A DNA stretch of 64,000 nt from Hymenobacter metallicola (GCF_004745645.1 NZ_SRMB01000004.1:186001-250000); one strand, 5' to 3'; positions 26,801 through 35,123 are shown, counted from the stretch's first letter. The notes: generated by a model from the letters alone, not told the origin. Program-made: numbers and translations.

Positions 26801-27096
26801 CCTCCCTGGCCTTTATTCTGGGCGTACTGCCGCTGGTATTTGCCTCCGGCGCCGGGGCCCAGAGCCGGCAGACCATCGGCTGGACGGTGCTGGGTGGCAT
26901 GCTCTCGGCTACCATTCTGGCCATTTTCATCGTGCCGGTGCTCTACGTGCTCATCACGCGCCTGGCCTACGGCAAGGCCAAGCTGGCCGAAATGGAAGCC
27001 AACTACAAGCCCGACGACGAGCACGGCGGCTCCCACCACGACCAGGACCGCCTCAACCCCGGCCCCGACGACCCCAAGCTGCTGCCGGCCCACTAA
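23860..27096 (+). CDS. RND multidrug efflux pump, inner membrane subunit (AcrB/HAE1 type)
   Basis: 1078 residues starting MIAETFIRRPVTAIVTSLVIVLVG. Twelve membrane helices flank two large periplasmic loops. The proton-relay acidic pair lies in FVLAIGIVVDDAIVVVEAVEHNM (helix 4), and GLSAKNAILIIEFAKE carries the conserved Lys/Asn of helix 10. QYPEITPPTV and GMTYLQSNST are HAE1 hallmarks. It is a proton-driven antiporter that expels hydrophobic compounds through the adaptor and TolC channel. It has a His/Asp-rich C-terminal tail. No regulator gene of the TetR or MarR type adjoins the operon. Confidence 0.95.
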   Translation: MIAETFIRRPVTAIVTSLVIVLVGVLAILNLPVGQYPEITPPTVSVSGTYTGADAQTVEQTVATPVEVQVNGTPGMTYLQSNSTSNGQMSMTVNFEVGTDINIAALDVQNRVGIAQPTLPQEVQRLGLVVRKRNPSILMLVALYAPKGSHNTTFLDNYANVFIKDALLRTKGVGDIVSRADDFSMRVWLNPDKLSQLGVTAQEVTAAIQEQNAQIAAGSIGAPPAQTGQTFEYIVFVKGRLTTTEEFGNVVVKTRPDDGSVVYLKDVARLELGKFNYASNSFVDGKRAAYLLVYQAPGANALETYENVVATMEQLKKQFPVDLDYVVPFEAASVVKVSIEEVLHTLVEALVLVIIVVYLFLQSWRSTLIPVLAIPVSIIGTFIFFIPLGFTINTLTMFGFVLAIGIVVDDAIVVVEAVEHNMNERGLSPLEATLAAMREISAPVIAIALILAAVFVPVGFIPGITGRLYQQFAITIAISVVISAFVALSLTPALCVLLLKPHKRDENSRGLDKFFYRFNTWFDTVTNKYGNGVQRGIKSSRLVVIILLCIVAGTGLLFKNKASGFIPTEDEGRLIVTFNLPEASSTERTVSTLHEIMKELGQIKGIRHYAGLGGLNAVNFSSKSNSGTVFCQLQPWEERKDKEVQLQGLIATVQQRLSRLKEANIVVISPPAIPGLGNTGGFSFVLQEREAGGDIKNFDAQLQNFLGALRKRPEIAAPFSFFTANTPGYQLTIDREKAKKLGVSISDIGTALRTYLGSAYVNDFTVYGRNFRVVTQADSMYRADISNLGQYYVRNSSGGMVPLSTLTSYKRTESAPLISHYNLFRSAEINGNAAPGYSSGDAIRALQETAAQSLPQGYGFEFSGLTREELLAGGQTVYIFALSIAFVFLFLAALYESWSVPFSVLLAVPLGAFGAILALTFLPKLTNNVYAQIGLITLIGLSAKNAILIIEFAKERVDKGMPLVEATLEAVRLRLRPIVMTSLAFILGVLPLVFASGAGAQSRQTIGWTVLGGMLSATILAIFIVPVLYVLITRLAYGKAKLAEMEANYKPDDEHGGSHHDQDRLNPGPDDPKLLPAH

Positions 27097-27132
27097 GCGG
27101 CTAGTTAAAGTAAACTGGCTGTTCATGCGTCT

Positions 27133-27222
27133 GTCATGCTGAGCCAAGTCGAAGCATCGCTACCGCCAAACTAAATTGAATTAGTACTGCGGTAGCGATG
27201 CTTCGACTTGGCTCAGCATGAC
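27133..27222. repeat. Perfect 34-bp inverted repeat (GTCATGCTGAG... family)
   Basis: The left arm 27133-27166 and the right arm 27189-27222 are exact reverse complements around a 22-base AT-rich loop. The arms begin GTCATGCTGAGCCAAGTCG. A diverged copy lies at 41474-41569, so this is a dispersed element. No transposase is attached. It may also act as a transcription barrier between the RND operon and the nitroreductase gene. Confidence 0.8.
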
Positions 27223-27258
27223 GGTCTTTTTGTCTCCTACTTCATCCTGCTTCTATTG

Positions 27259-27861
27259 ATGCTCGACCCTGCCGAAACCTCCCTGCCCACTCCTGCCCAG
27301 TTCGACGCCCTCATCCGGGCCCGGCGCAGCATTCAGCCCGTGCAGTTCGAGCCCGGCCGCGTCGTGCCCGACGACGTTGTGCAGCAGTTGCTGGAAAACG
27401 CCAACTGGGCTCCCACCCACAAGCGCACCGAGCCCTGGCGCTTTGTGGTCTTCACGGGCGCGGGGCTGCGGAAGCTGGCCGATTTTCAGGCGGGCCTATA
27501 CCGCCAGCAGGCCGGGGAGTTTGTGGATGAGAAGAAAGCCCAGAAGCTGGCCCAGAATCCGCTGCTGGCGTCCCACGTCATTGCCATTGGCCTGAAGCGC
27601 CACCACGTGCTGCCCGAAATAGAAGAAGTGGAGGCTGTGGCCTGCGCCGTGCAAAACCTGCACTTATCAGCTGTGGCCCACGGCCTGGGCGGCTACTGGG
27701 GCTCGGGCGGCATCACCTACCTGGAAGAAGCCAAGCCCTTCTTCGGCCTGGGGCCGGAGGACAAGCTGCTGGGCTTTTTCTACCTGGGCTACGTGGCCCA
27801 GCCGCCCGGCCGCAACCTGCGCAAGCCCATTGCCGAGAAAGTAACCTGGGTAACCGAATAA
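27259..27861 (+). CDS. Nitroreductase family protein
   Basis: 200 residues from the ATG at 27259. The N-terminal FMN phosphate-binding region reads IRARRSIQPVQF, followed by QQLLENANWAPTHKRTEPWRFVVF, the standard nitroreductase/YdjA-like pattern. SAVAHGLGGYWGSGG and LGFFYLGYVAQPP complete the fold. Members are FMN homodimers that use NAD(P)H to reduce nitro compounds, quinones or related substrates in the cytoplasm. A start 17 codons upstream lies inside the inverted-repeat arm and encodes only hydrophobic residues, so it was rejected. A bidirectional terminator follows. Confidence 0.88.
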   Translation: MLDPAETSLPTPAQFDALIRARRSIQPVQFEPGRVVPDDVVQQLLENANWAPTHKRTEPWRFVVFTGAGLRKLADFQAGLYRQQAGEFVDEKKAQKLAQNPLLASHVIAIGLKRHHVLPEIEEVEAVACAVQNLHLSAVAHGLGGYWGSGGITYLEEAKPFFGLGPEDKLLGFFYLGYVAQPPGRNLRKPIAEKVTWVTE

Positions 27862-27879
27862 GGGCACTACTTATAAAGC

Positions 27880-27910
27880 AAAAAGCCCGCTGCGTGCAGC
27901 GGGCTTTTTT
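27880..27910. terminator. Bidirectional intrinsic terminator
   Basis: GCCCGCTGC (27885-27893) pairs with GCAGCGGGC (27896-27904), flanked by A5 on the left and T6 on the right. It serves the nitroreductase gene and the convergent RCC1-repeat gene. Confidence 0.9.
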
Positions 27911-27925
27911 GTGCCAGTTCAGTTC

Positions 27926-30900
27926 TTATTCCACAACTAAGCGGGCTGCCTGCTGGCCTGCGCGCACCAGGTAGAGACCGGCCGGCAGCTCTTGTAGCTC
28001 CAGGGTGGTGGTCCCGGCGGCAAAGCGGCGTAGCACCTGGCCCTGCGGATTCAGCAGCTGCACCTCGGCCCCAGCGGCGGCGCCCAGCAGCTGCACCGCC
28101 GTAGTAGCGGGGTTGGGCAGCAGCTGCAGGGTAGTGGCAGCACCCGACACGTGACGCACGGGAGAGTTGGTTTCCGCCTGGTCAGCGTCGCGCTGCACAA
28201 GGCGGTAATAGGCGGCGTTGGCTTCCTGGTCACGGAAGTCGTACTGGTGGGCAGCAGCACTGGTGCCGTGGCCGGCCACAAAGGCCAAGGCCTGCCAGCG
28301 CCGGCCGTCGTAGCTTTTCTCTACCGTAAAGCCGGCATTGTTCCACTCCTGGGCCGTGGTCCAGTTTAGCGCCACTTGGTGCGGACCGCTGCGCCGGGCG
28401 GTGAAGGCCGTTAGCTCCACGGGTAGCGGCTGCACCGACAGCAGTGGACTTACCCGGTCGAAACGGGTGCTCAGGGTGGTGGTGCCGTCGCCGAGCTGGC
28501 CGGCACTGTTGAAGCCCGTGCTCAGAAAGCCGAAGCCCTGCGGAGTGCGTCCTAGCGTGTGGTTCCGGCCGGCGGCTACCTGCCGCCAGTCGGTGCGCAG
28601 CGTGACTTCCTGCACGGGGCTGTTTTTTTCGACGGTGGTACCGTCACCAAGCTGGCCGGTGCCGGTGTTATAGCCCCAGGCCCAGAGCGTCCCGTCGGCG
28701 CGCAGGCCGATGGAGTGGTACTCGCCGGCGCTGACCTGGGTCCAGGTAGTCTCCGTGCCGATTTGCACGGGGCTGGCTTTGTCGTCCTGGGTACCGTCGC
28801 CGAGGCGGCCCTGGCTGTTGTTGCCCCAGGCCCAGAGCGTGCCATCGGCGCGCACGGCCAGCGTGTGGCTGGTGCCGGTGCTGACCTGTACCCAGCTGGT
28901 GGCGGTGCCGACCGGCCCTGGCCGACTGTTGGCGGTGAAGGCGGTGGTACCGTTGCCAAGCTGGCCCCTGCTGTTCTCCCCCCACATGACCAGCACCCCG
29001 TTGGGCCGGATGCCGGCGCCGAAGGAGCTGCGGGAAGCGGCCAGGCTGAGCGTAACCAGGGCCGCGTCGGCCTGGCGGGGCGTGAAAATGGTGGTAGCTG
29101 AGTAATCTGTAGTGCCCAATTGGCTGTTCTCATTATTTCCCCAGGCCCAGAGCGTGCCGTCCGCTTGTATCGCTACGCTGTGGTAGGTGCCCGCGCTAAT
29201 GCTTTGCCACGTGGTGGCCGTCCCGATTTGGGTGGGCGTCCTACGCTGGGTAATGGTGCCATCACCGAGCTGGCCCACCTCATTGCGCCCCCAGGCCCAG
29301 AGCGTACCGTTCACTTGTATCGCCAGGGTGTGGTAGTTGTCTGCGCTAACGCTTTGCCACGTCGTGGCCGTGCCAATTTGGGTGGGCACCGTACGCTGAG
29401 TCGAGGTACCATCGCCGAGCTGGGCGTCGGAATTATCGCCCCAGGCCCACAAGGTACCATCCGTGCGCACCGCTACGTTGTGTCGGTCGCCCGCGCTGAT
29501 GCTTTGCCACGTCGTGGCGGTGCCAATTTTTGTGGGCGTCGTCCGCCGGGTAGTCGTGCCGTCACCGAGCTGGCCGTTGTAGTTGTAGCCCCAGGCCCAC
29601 AACGTGCCATCGGCCTTCAGTGCCACCGTGTGGCTATAACCTACACCAATGCTTTGCCACGTCGTGGCCGTGCCGATTTGCGTGGGCACTGTACGCCCAG
29701 TGGTGGTACCATCGCCAAGCTGGCCATTAGAGTTGTTACCCCAGGCCCACAAGGTGCCATCGGTTTTCAGCGCCACCGTGTGCCCGTAGCTCACGCTAAC
29801 GCTTTGCCACGTGGTAGCGGTACCGATTTGGGTGGGCACCATACGCCGGGTCGTGGTGCCGTCGCCGAGCTGGCCATCGGAGTTGCTGCCCCAGGCCCAC
29901 AATGTGCCATCTGCTTTTATCGCTAAGGTGTGCCTATCGCCCGCACTGATGCTTCGCCACGTAGTAACTGTTGGCTCAATAGGATACGGAGTAGCTATAT
30001 ACGTACGGGAGTTATTCTCCGTACCGAGCTGGCCATTGGAGTTGTTGCCCCAGGTCCACAGGGTACCGTCGGCTCGCAGGGCCACGGTGTGGCTGCCATT
30101 AGCCCCGGCGCTGACCCACGCAGCAGAGGGGCTGATTTGCATCGGGGTGCTCACGTGGCCGGAGGAAAAGCCCACACCTACTTGGCCGAAGGTGTTCGAC
30201 CCCCAGGCCCACAGGCTGCCGTCGGCTTGGGTAGCTACGCTATGGCTGTCGCCCGCTTTCACCGTTTTCCACTTGGTATCACTGCTGACTCGCACCGGAC
30301 TGGTGCGGCTGGTCAGGGTCGCATCGCCCAATTCGCTGTTCACATTAGACCCCCAGGCCCACAAGGTGCCGTCGGGCCGGATGGCCAGGGTGTAATTACC
30401 GCCGGCATCCACGCTTTTCCACGTGGCAAAATTGGTTTGGGTCGGGGATGATATGTTGGTGTTGGAGCCGTTACCGAGCTGGCCGTGGCTGTTGGAACCC
30501 CAGGCCCAGAGCGTTCCATCGGCGCGGAGGGCTACGGTATGAGTGCCGCCGGCGCTGACGCTTTGCCAGGTAGTGGCCGTGCTGATTTGCACCGGGTTGG
30601 GAAAATTAGTGCCATTGGTAGAGCTGTTACCCACTCTGCCTTGAGCGCCGTTGCCCCAGGCCCAGAGCGTCCCATCCGCTCGGATGGCCACGGTATGGCT
30701 GCCGCCCGCGCTGACACTTTTCCACGTAGCGTCTCCGCCGATTTGCACCGGACTGGTATGAGTGGTCAGGGTACCATCGCCGAGCTGGCCGTTGCTGTTC
30801 AGGCCCCAGGCCCAGAGCGTGCCGTCGGCGCGCAGGGCCACGGTGTGGTTGCTGCCCGCACTGACCTGCGCCCAGGTAGTAGCCGAGCCTACCTGCGTCG

Positions 30901-31111
30901 GCGTATTCCGGTTATCCAGGGTGCCGTTGCCGAGCTGCCCGTAGAAATTGTTGCCCCAGGCCCAGAGCGTCCCATCAGGATGAAGGGAAACGCTGTGGTT
31001 GGTACCCGCATCGAAAGTACCATTCAGCACCTGCGCTGAGGCCAGCGGGGCGAGTAGCAGCAATGAGCAACACAGGCTGCAAAGCCGCCGCCAAGAGAAG
31101 AAGTGTTTCAT
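27926..31111 (-). CDS. Secreted RCC1-repeat (beta-propeller) protein with type IX secretion C-terminal domain
   Basis: 1061 residues from the ATG at 31111-31109 ([10 protein letters not shown]), with a signal peptide ending ASAQ-V. About 17 RCC1-type repeats of roughly 50 residues follow (core GTLWAWGxNxxGQLGDGT, then P-x-QIG, and [18 protein letters not shown]), enough for at least two propellers. [12 protein letters not shown] / [18 protein letters not shown] linker domain precedes a C-terminal sorting domain ([14 protein letters not shown]...GLYLVRAG). It should be exported by T9SS and attached to the surface. Repeats 8-12 are nearly identical and encoded by 150-bp DNA repeats. Role unknown; adhesion or matrix binding is a guess. 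Confidence 0.92.
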   Translation of the reverse strand: MKHFFSWRRLCSLCCSLLLLAPLASAQVLNGTFDAGTNHSVSLHPDGTLWAWGNNFYGQLGNGTLDNRNTPTQVGSATTWAQVSAGSNHTVALRADGTLWAWGLNSNGQLGDGTLTTHTSPVQIGGDATWKSVSAGGSHTVAIRADGTLWAWGNGAQGRVGNSSTNGTNFPNPVQISTATTWQSVSAGGTHTVALRADGTLWAWGSNSHGQLGNGSNTNISSPTQTNFATWKSVDAGGNYTLAIRPDGTLWAWGSNVNSELGDATLTSRTSPVRVSSDTKWKTVKAGDSHSVATQADGSLWAWGSNTFGQVGVGFSSGHVSTPMQISPSAAWVSAGANGSHTVALRADGTLWTWGNNSNGQLGTENNSRTYIATPYPIEPTVTTWRSISAGDRHTLAIKADGTLWAWGSNSDGQLGDGTTTRRMVPTQIGTATTWQSVSVSYGHTVALKTDGTLWAWGNNSNGQLGDGTTTGRTVPTQIGTATTWQSIGVGYSHTVALKADGTLWAWGYNYNGQLGDGTTTRRTTPTKIGTATTWQSISAGDRHNVAVRTDGTLWAWGDNSDAQLGDGTSTQRTVPTQIGTATTWQSVSADNYHTLAIQVNGTLWAWGRNEVGQLGDGTITQRRTPTQIGTATTWQSISAGTYHSVAIQADGTLWAWGNNENSQLGTTDYSATTIFTPRQADAALVTLSLAASRSSFGAGIRPNGVLVMWGENSRGQLGNGTTAFTANSRPGPVGTATSWVQVSTGTSHTLAVRADGTLWAWGNNSQGRLGDGTQDDKASPVQIGTETTWTQVSAGEYHSIGLRADGTLWAWGYNTGTGQLGDGTTVEKNSPVQEVTLRTDWRQVAAGRNHTLGRTPQGFGFLSTGFNSAGQLGDGTTTLSTRFDRVSPLLSVQPLPVELTAFTARRSGPHQVALNWTTAQEWNNAGFTVEKSYDGRRWQALAFVAGHGTSAAAHQYDFRDQEANAAYYRLVQRDADQAETNSPVRHVSGAATTLQLLPNPATTAVQLLGAAAGAEVQLLNPQGQVLRRFAAGTTTLELQELPAGLYLVRAGQQAARLVVE
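29160..29960. repeat. 150-bp tandem repeats inside the RCC1 gene
   Basis: About five consecutive 150-base units share near-identical blocks such as CCGAGCTGGCC and GCTTTGCCACGT, which recur at matching offsets. They encode RCC1 repeats 8-12 and point to recent unit duplication with potential for slippage. Confidence 0.75.
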
Positions 31112-31331
31112 GCAATAGGAGAAGGAGCGCGGAAGGCCGATAAGCCGGCAAAGGTCCGGCAAAGAATATTACTATCCTAAGGACTGCTGCCGTTGTAACG
31201 GCACGCTTTTCTTCCCATATTTCAAATACTTACCGCTACCCTATCCGCCTGCCCGGGCCCCGTTACACACCGCGCTTCCCCCCGCCCCGGCCCCTGGTTT
31301 TATCCTTTATTTCTTTTCTTATCCCTCTAGT

Positions 31332-32036
31332 ATGTACGACGAACGGTACGACAATCATTTCCGGCGCCTGCAAGCCTCGCGCGACACCCTGACGGCCTTT
31401 GCCGACTTTACCCTGCAAGCCCTGCAGCCCGCCGCCGTAGCCAAGCTCCTGCGCGATGAGCGGCCCGCCCTGCAGGCCGCCCTCGACCAGTACCGCCAGG
31501 GCCTGAGCGGGCGCACCACCGGCCACGGGCAGCGCCAGAGCGGCACCCAAACTGAAGACCAGGCCTTCGAGGCCCTCAAGAAGCTGGTGCAGGCCACCGA
31601 TAAGAAGCTGCTCCAGCCCCGCTTCTACGACCATGCCGCCGAAAAGGCCCTCTTCTATCCCGATAAGCTCAGCGGCCTGACCGAGGCTCCCAAAACCAAG
31701 CGCCTGACCCGCTTCACGGCCTACGTGGAGCAGCTCGAAAACCACCCCGACGCCGCCCTGCAAGCCGCCGGCGCCCAGGCCAAGGCCCTGCTCACCGCCT
31801 ACACCACCGCTACGGCCGCCAAGAACCAGGGTACCAAGGCCGTGAAAGACACCATTTCGGGCTTGGGCCCCAATGCCCAAACCTTGGCTGATGCCCTGTG
31901 GGCCGTGCATTGCGCTGCCCTCTACGTGCACCGCCAAGAGCCTACCAAGGCCCCTGCTTACTTCAACTACAACCTGCTGCCCAATCCTAACCCCAGCCGG
32001 AAGCGGGCCAAGAAAGCCAGTGCCCTCGCCGCCTAG
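31332..32036 (+). CDS. Hypothetical protein, Ala/Lys-rich and largely helical
   Basis: 234 residues starting MYDERYDNHFRRL. No signal peptide or membrane helix. Long predicted helices (LRDERPALQAALDQYRQGL, EDQAFEALKKLVQATDKKL, AQAKALLTAYTTATAAKNQG) dominate, and the C-terminus is basic (RKRAKKASALAA). Codon use and GC agree with the neighbours, supporting a real gene. I recognise no family. It is divergent from the RCC1 gene (220-base gap) and runs towards the catalase gene, with the 42-bp palindrome array immediately after its stop. Confidence 0.75.
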   Translation: MYDERYDNHFRRLQASRDTLTAFADFTLQALQPAAVAKLLRDERPALQAALDQYRQGLSGRTTGHGQRQSGTQTEDQAFEALKKLVQATDKKLLQPRFYDHAAEKALFYPDKLSGLTEAPKTKRLTRFTAYVEQLENHPDAALQAAGAQAKALLTAYTTATAAKNQGTKAVKDTISGLGPNAQTLADALWAVHCAALYVHRQEPTKAPAYFNYNLLPNPNPSRKRAKKASALAA

Positions 32037-32048
32037 CCCTGGAGCCTC

Positions 32049-32233
32049 TTGCCACTAGTGGGAACAGCCACCCGGGCCGGCTGAACGGCGTTGCCACCGG
32101 TGGCAATAGCCCGCCGAGGCCTCCGAATGCTCTTGCCACCGGTGGCAAGAGGGCCCAGCCCCGGCCGGATGCCCTTGCCACCGGTGGCAACGCCGTTCAG
32201 CCCCCTCGGGATAGGTTTGCCACACGTGGCAAA
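32049..32233. repeat. Array of five palindromes with an exact 42-bp period
   Basis: The 16-base palindrome TTGCCAC-NN-GTGGCAA occurs at 32049-32064 (core TA, one arm mismatch), 32091-32106, 32133-32148, 32175-32190 (core CG in these three) and 32217-32232 (core AC). Every start is 42 bases from the next, and the 26-base spacers differ. Forty-two bp is four helical turns, so all sites face the same side. The array fills the gap between two convergent genes and ends before their shared terminator. Confidence 0.9.
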
Positions 32234-32270
32234 TCCATTCAGCCAATGCCTGAGGTTGTATCCAACCAAC

Positions 32271-32307
32271 AGAAAGCCCCGCTGGCACACGGCCAGCGGG
32301 GCTTTCT
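32271..32307. terminator. Bidirectional intrinsic terminator between the hypothetical gene and the Mn catalase
   Basis: AGAAAGCCCCGCTGG (32271-32285) and CCAGCGGGGCTTTCT (32293-32307) form a perfect 15-bp stem with a 7-base loop. A/T-rich edges lie on both sides. Confidence 0.85.
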
Positions 32308-32333
32308 TTACTGCTGCAAGCGGCGGACGGCGC

Positions 32334-33209
32334 TTAGCTGAGCGTGTCCTTGATGTTGCCGATGATGGTGTCGGTCAGGGTCATCTGCTCGGTTTGGGCG
32401 TGGCCCTCGGGTACGGGCGGCGCCAGCTTGGGCTCCCCGCCCAGGGGCTGGGCCTTCAGGATGTGGAACTGACCCTTGCCGTCGATGGACTGGCCTTCGG
32501 TCCAGCGGCCGGCCGGCGTGCTGCCGTCGCCCGAGTTGATGTAGGTGCTCACGAAGGCGTAGTTGAAGTCCTGCACTTCCTGGGCCTGGGGGAAGGAGTT
32601 GGGGATGGGATGGATGCCCTGCACGCCGCCCAGCTCTTCGAGCACGGCCAGCCACTGGTTCTGGTGCATCGTGTCGCGGGCAATCAGGAAGCTGAGCATG
32701 TCCTTCATGCCCGGGTCGTCGGTCATTTCCCAGAGGCGGGTAGCCAGCACGCGGCCGGTGCTTTCGGCCATCACGTTGGCGTACATGTCGGCGGCCGTGT
32801 TGCCGCTGCCCACCACCCAGGAGCCGTTGAAAGGCACCCCATTGGCATCGACGGCCATGGCGGCCAGGCCCGAGGACAGGAAGTGGCGGGGGTCCATGCC
32901 GCCGAGCACGGCCCCGATCATCTTGTCCTTGGCCATTTCATCTTTCAGGCTCGTGGGGGCGCCTTCCAGGTTGAGAGCTACGGCCGTAGCCAGCATCTCA
33001 ATGTGGGCCATTTCCTCGGTGCCGGTTTCAAGCAGCATGTCGCGGTACTTCACCGGACCCCGGTTGCCCCAGGCCTGAAACAGGTATTGCAAACACACCC
33101 GGATTTCGCCTTCGATGCCGCCAATGGCCTGCTGGAGCATGCGGGCAAACGTAGGATTGGGCTTCTCGACCCGGACTTTGTACTGGAGTTCTCTATCGTG
33201 ATAGAACAT
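32334..33209 (-). CDS. Manganese (non-heme) catalase
   Basis: 291 residues from ATG 33209 (MFYHDRELQY). It is a ferritin-like four-helix di-manganese enzyme that disproportionates hydrogen peroxide. Expected ligands fall almost exactly at Lactobacillus plantarum numbering: E35 (GEIRVCLQY), E66 and H69 (TEEMAHIE), E149 (MAESTGR) and H182 (RDTMHQNQW). FSSGL- and GSWVVGSGN-like core segments are present. The protein lacks a signal peptide, so it is cytoplasmic, and ends in a short helical tail. An upstream GTG-type extension was rejected because it lacks family similarity. It is a lone oxidative-stress gene; no regulator is next to it. Confidence 0.95.
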   Translation of the reverse strand: MFYHDRELQYKVRVEKPNPTFARMLQQAIGGIEGEIRVCLQYLFQAWGNRGPVKYRDMLLETGTEEMAHIEMLATAVALNLEGAPTSLKDEMAKDKMIGAVLGGMDPRHFLSSGLAAMAVDANGVPFNGSWVVGSGNTAADMYANVMAESTGRVLATRLWEMTDDPGMKDMLSFLIARDTMHQNQWLAVLEELGGVQGIHPIPNSFPQAQEVQDFNYAFVSTYINSGDGSTPAGRWTEGQSIDGKGQFHILKAQPLGGEPKLAPPVPEGHAQTEQMTLTDTIIGNIKDTLS

Positions 33210-33725
33210 AGTGGTGAAATGGTTTGGTAGTGGAGCAAATTCCCCGAATAGCCGGGGCAGCCCTTCTTTACGGCCCATTTCAGCGGGCTAATACCTGACA
33301 AATACGGGTTTTCGACTTGCCGAATACGGAATCGACTCGGTATTAAAAACCATTATTACCTTTTGGCTACACAAAGCCTGGTTTGGGCCCAACATCCTTC
33401 GCTATGCCCTGTTTTACAGCGTTTGCTCCCGGCCCGACCGCCCAGCAGCGGCCATTCCGGGCCCGGCAGCTTTGCCCGGCCGTCGGGCTGGTTTCGCCGC
33501 GGGAGCCCCAGAGCTCAGGCCCTCCTATCGAGCAGCCATAGCCGGTAAACCTCCCCTGGGGTTGCACCTGCCCGGCCAGCAAGGCGCCGCGACTCTCGCT
33601 AGCCCGCCCTACATCAACTAATCTAACTAGTAAAACCTACGAGCAACAAGCCAAGTATATACTAAAAAAATTAGTATTAATATCTCCTGGCTCGTATCTT
33701 AGAATCCGAAATCAACGCCTTTGCC
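33210..33725. other. 516-base divergent region between Mn catalase and the SWIM protein gene
   Basis: No convincing gene. The catalase-proximal part contains CGTATTTG on minus (from CAAATACG near 33299), a poor promoter match. The middle, GC-rich part (33380-33600) shows nothing I can interpret. Near the SWIM gene the DNA becomes AT-rich and holds the perfect inverted repeat ATACTAA-aaaaa-TTAGTAT at 33659-33677, about 50 bases before the start codon, placed to act as an operator. Confidence 0.5.
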
Positions 33726-35066
33726 ATGTCTGACTTTGCGTACGCGTATGCTCGACCTTCCGCCCTGGAATCTAGTCCGGAAGGCAATTCCCTGCTGCTA
33801 TCCGCTTTTGCGGAAGAACAAACGGTAACGGACTCTTCGTGCTTCTTCTGGGGCCGCCTGCGCGACTCCTGGCTGGCCGCCCGCGGACTAAGCACCTTAG
33901 CCAAAGTGGTAGCCTCGCGCTTCGTGCCCCAGAGCGCCGCCCTGCGCGACCCCATCGTGACGGCCGGGGCCGGGCAGCTGCGGTTCGAGGCCTTTTCGTC
34001 CTGCAACGGCGTGTACGCCCGCCTCGACCTGGACTCGCAGGCCCTGGACGGGGAATTTCTCAGCAGCGGCACCACCAATGTAGACTTCAACGAGCCGATG
34101 GTGAATGCCCTGGCCCGCATAGCCCGCACCGAGCCGGTTATTCTGTCGGTGGGCGAAAAGGAAGTAACCCTGGAGCGGGCCGCCGGCAAGGTGGTGGAGC
34201 GCAAAGTAGCCCTGCCGGAACGGTGGATTAAGGGCCTGACGAGCGTGCAGGCCTACCTGGCCCTGATGGAGGAAAAGCTGCGCCTAACCCGGGTTCAGGC
34301 CCTCCAGCTGGTGCAGGGCTTGCCGGCGGGCACGGCCAAAACCGATTTTTTCCTGGTATTGCGCGGCCCACGGCCCAGTTTCAGCCCGGTGAGCAGTGCG
34401 GGGGCCGTGCGCGTGGGCGGCGTGCACCGGCTGCGGCTGCTGGAGGGCCTGCTGCCACTCTGCGAGGCGCTGCGCGTGTTTGCCACCCCCGACGGGCAGG
34501 CCTCGGCTTTCGTGCTGGAGCTGGGCGGCGGCCAACGCTTTCTGCTGGCGTTGTCGGCCGACGTGTGGCGCGGCTTTTCGGGCGAAGGTAACCAGCTCGA
34601 TACCCTCATGGAGGAGCTGCCCGCCGAATGGGTGGCCGGGGCTAACCGGTTGTTTCAGGGCAATGAGGTGTTTAATCCTCACTTGTTTGCCCTGGAAAAT
34701 GGCCTGGCCCCTGCTACCGTGGAACGGCTCTGCGCCAGCCTCTCGGCCATGGGCCTGCTGGGCTTCGATTTGGCCGACAACCAGCACTTCTACCGCCGCC
34801 TACCCTTCAAGCTGGGCCGGATCCTGAGTTTGAACCCCCGCCTGAAAAATGCCCGGGCCCTGCTCGAAGCGGCCGACGATGTGCAGCTGGTAGGCGTGGG
34901 CGCTGGGGGCCGCACCGAGGCCCGCGTGCGCGGCACCGGCGTGTGGCACACCGTGCTGGTGGGCGGCCCGGAACCGGCCCGCTGCACTTGCCCCTGGTTT
35001 AGCGGCCTGCAGGGCCAGCGGGGCCCCTGCAAACATATTCTGGCCGCCCAGATGCGGTTTGCTTAG
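33726..35066 (+). CDS. SWIM zinc-finger protein
   Basis: 446 residues. The C-terminus carries the SWIM motif CxC-x12-CxH: C420-x-C422, then C435-x-H437 in CTCPWFSG...GPCKH. SWIM fingers bind DNA or proteins. The N-terminal ~400 residues are alpha/beta with no signature I recognise, and no signal peptide. A gap of only 57 bases separates it from the 1013-residue protein downstream, so the two form an operon. In other bacteria (for example the E. coli yeh locus) SWIM proteins are encoded with MoxR ATPase and vWA genes; those are missing here. Confidence 0.85.
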   Translation: MSDFAYAYARPSALESSPEGNSLLLSAFAEEQTVTDSSCFFWGRLRDSWLAARGLSTLAKVVASRFVPQSAALRDPIVTAGAGQLRFEAFSSCNGVYARLDLDSQALDGEFLSSGTTNVDFNEPMVNALARIARTEPVILSVGEKEVTLERAAGKVVERKVALPERWIKGLTSVQAYLALMEEKLRLTRVQALQLVQGLPAGTAKTDFFLVLRGPRPSFSPVSSAGAVRVGGVHRLRLLEGLLPLCEALRVFATPDGQASAFVLELGGGQRFLLALSADVWRGFSGEGNQLDTLMEELPAEWVAGANRLFQGNEVFNPHLFALENGLAPATVERLCASLSAMGLLGFDLADNQHFYRRLPFKLGRILSLNPRLKNARALLEAADDVQLVGVGAGGRTEARVRGTGVWHTVLVGGPEPARCTCPWFSGLQGQRGPCKHILAAQMRFA

Positions 35067-35123
35067 AGAGTAATTCTCGCATCTTGTATTCGCTATCTTC
35101 TTTCCATTTCACTGCCCTTTAGC

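Noticed and set aside
27208-27258. Upstream start for the nitroreductase
   Set aside because: The first 17 codons come from the inverted-repeat arm and encode a run of Leu. The family start fits 27259.
28559-31039. Several plus-strand frames opposite the RCC1 gene
   Set aside because: They are low-complexity shadows of the repeated RCC1 coding sequence, rich in [12 protein letters not shown] repeats that mirror the WAWG codons.
32049-32233. CRISPR-like array
   Set aside because: The repeats are only 16 bases and fully palindromic, spacers are 26 bases, no cas gene is near, and the first and last units vary at their centre.
32033-32290. Minus-strand frame of 85 codons with a 14-residue repeat (ATGGK-type) across the palindrome array
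   Set aside because: It starts with GTG inside the terminator stem. The periodicity follows simply because 42 bp is 14 codons, and other frames are equally open.
32091-33230. Long plus-strand frame (379 codons) antisense to the manganese catalase
   Set aside because: It is the mirror of a clear catalase gene with all metal ligands. Its residues (HVGVHVG, His/Val-rich) have no family resemblance and it begins inside the palindrome array.
33363-33582. Short frames on both strands between catalase and the SWIM gene
   Set aside because: They have poor composition, no start context and no resemblance to known proteins.
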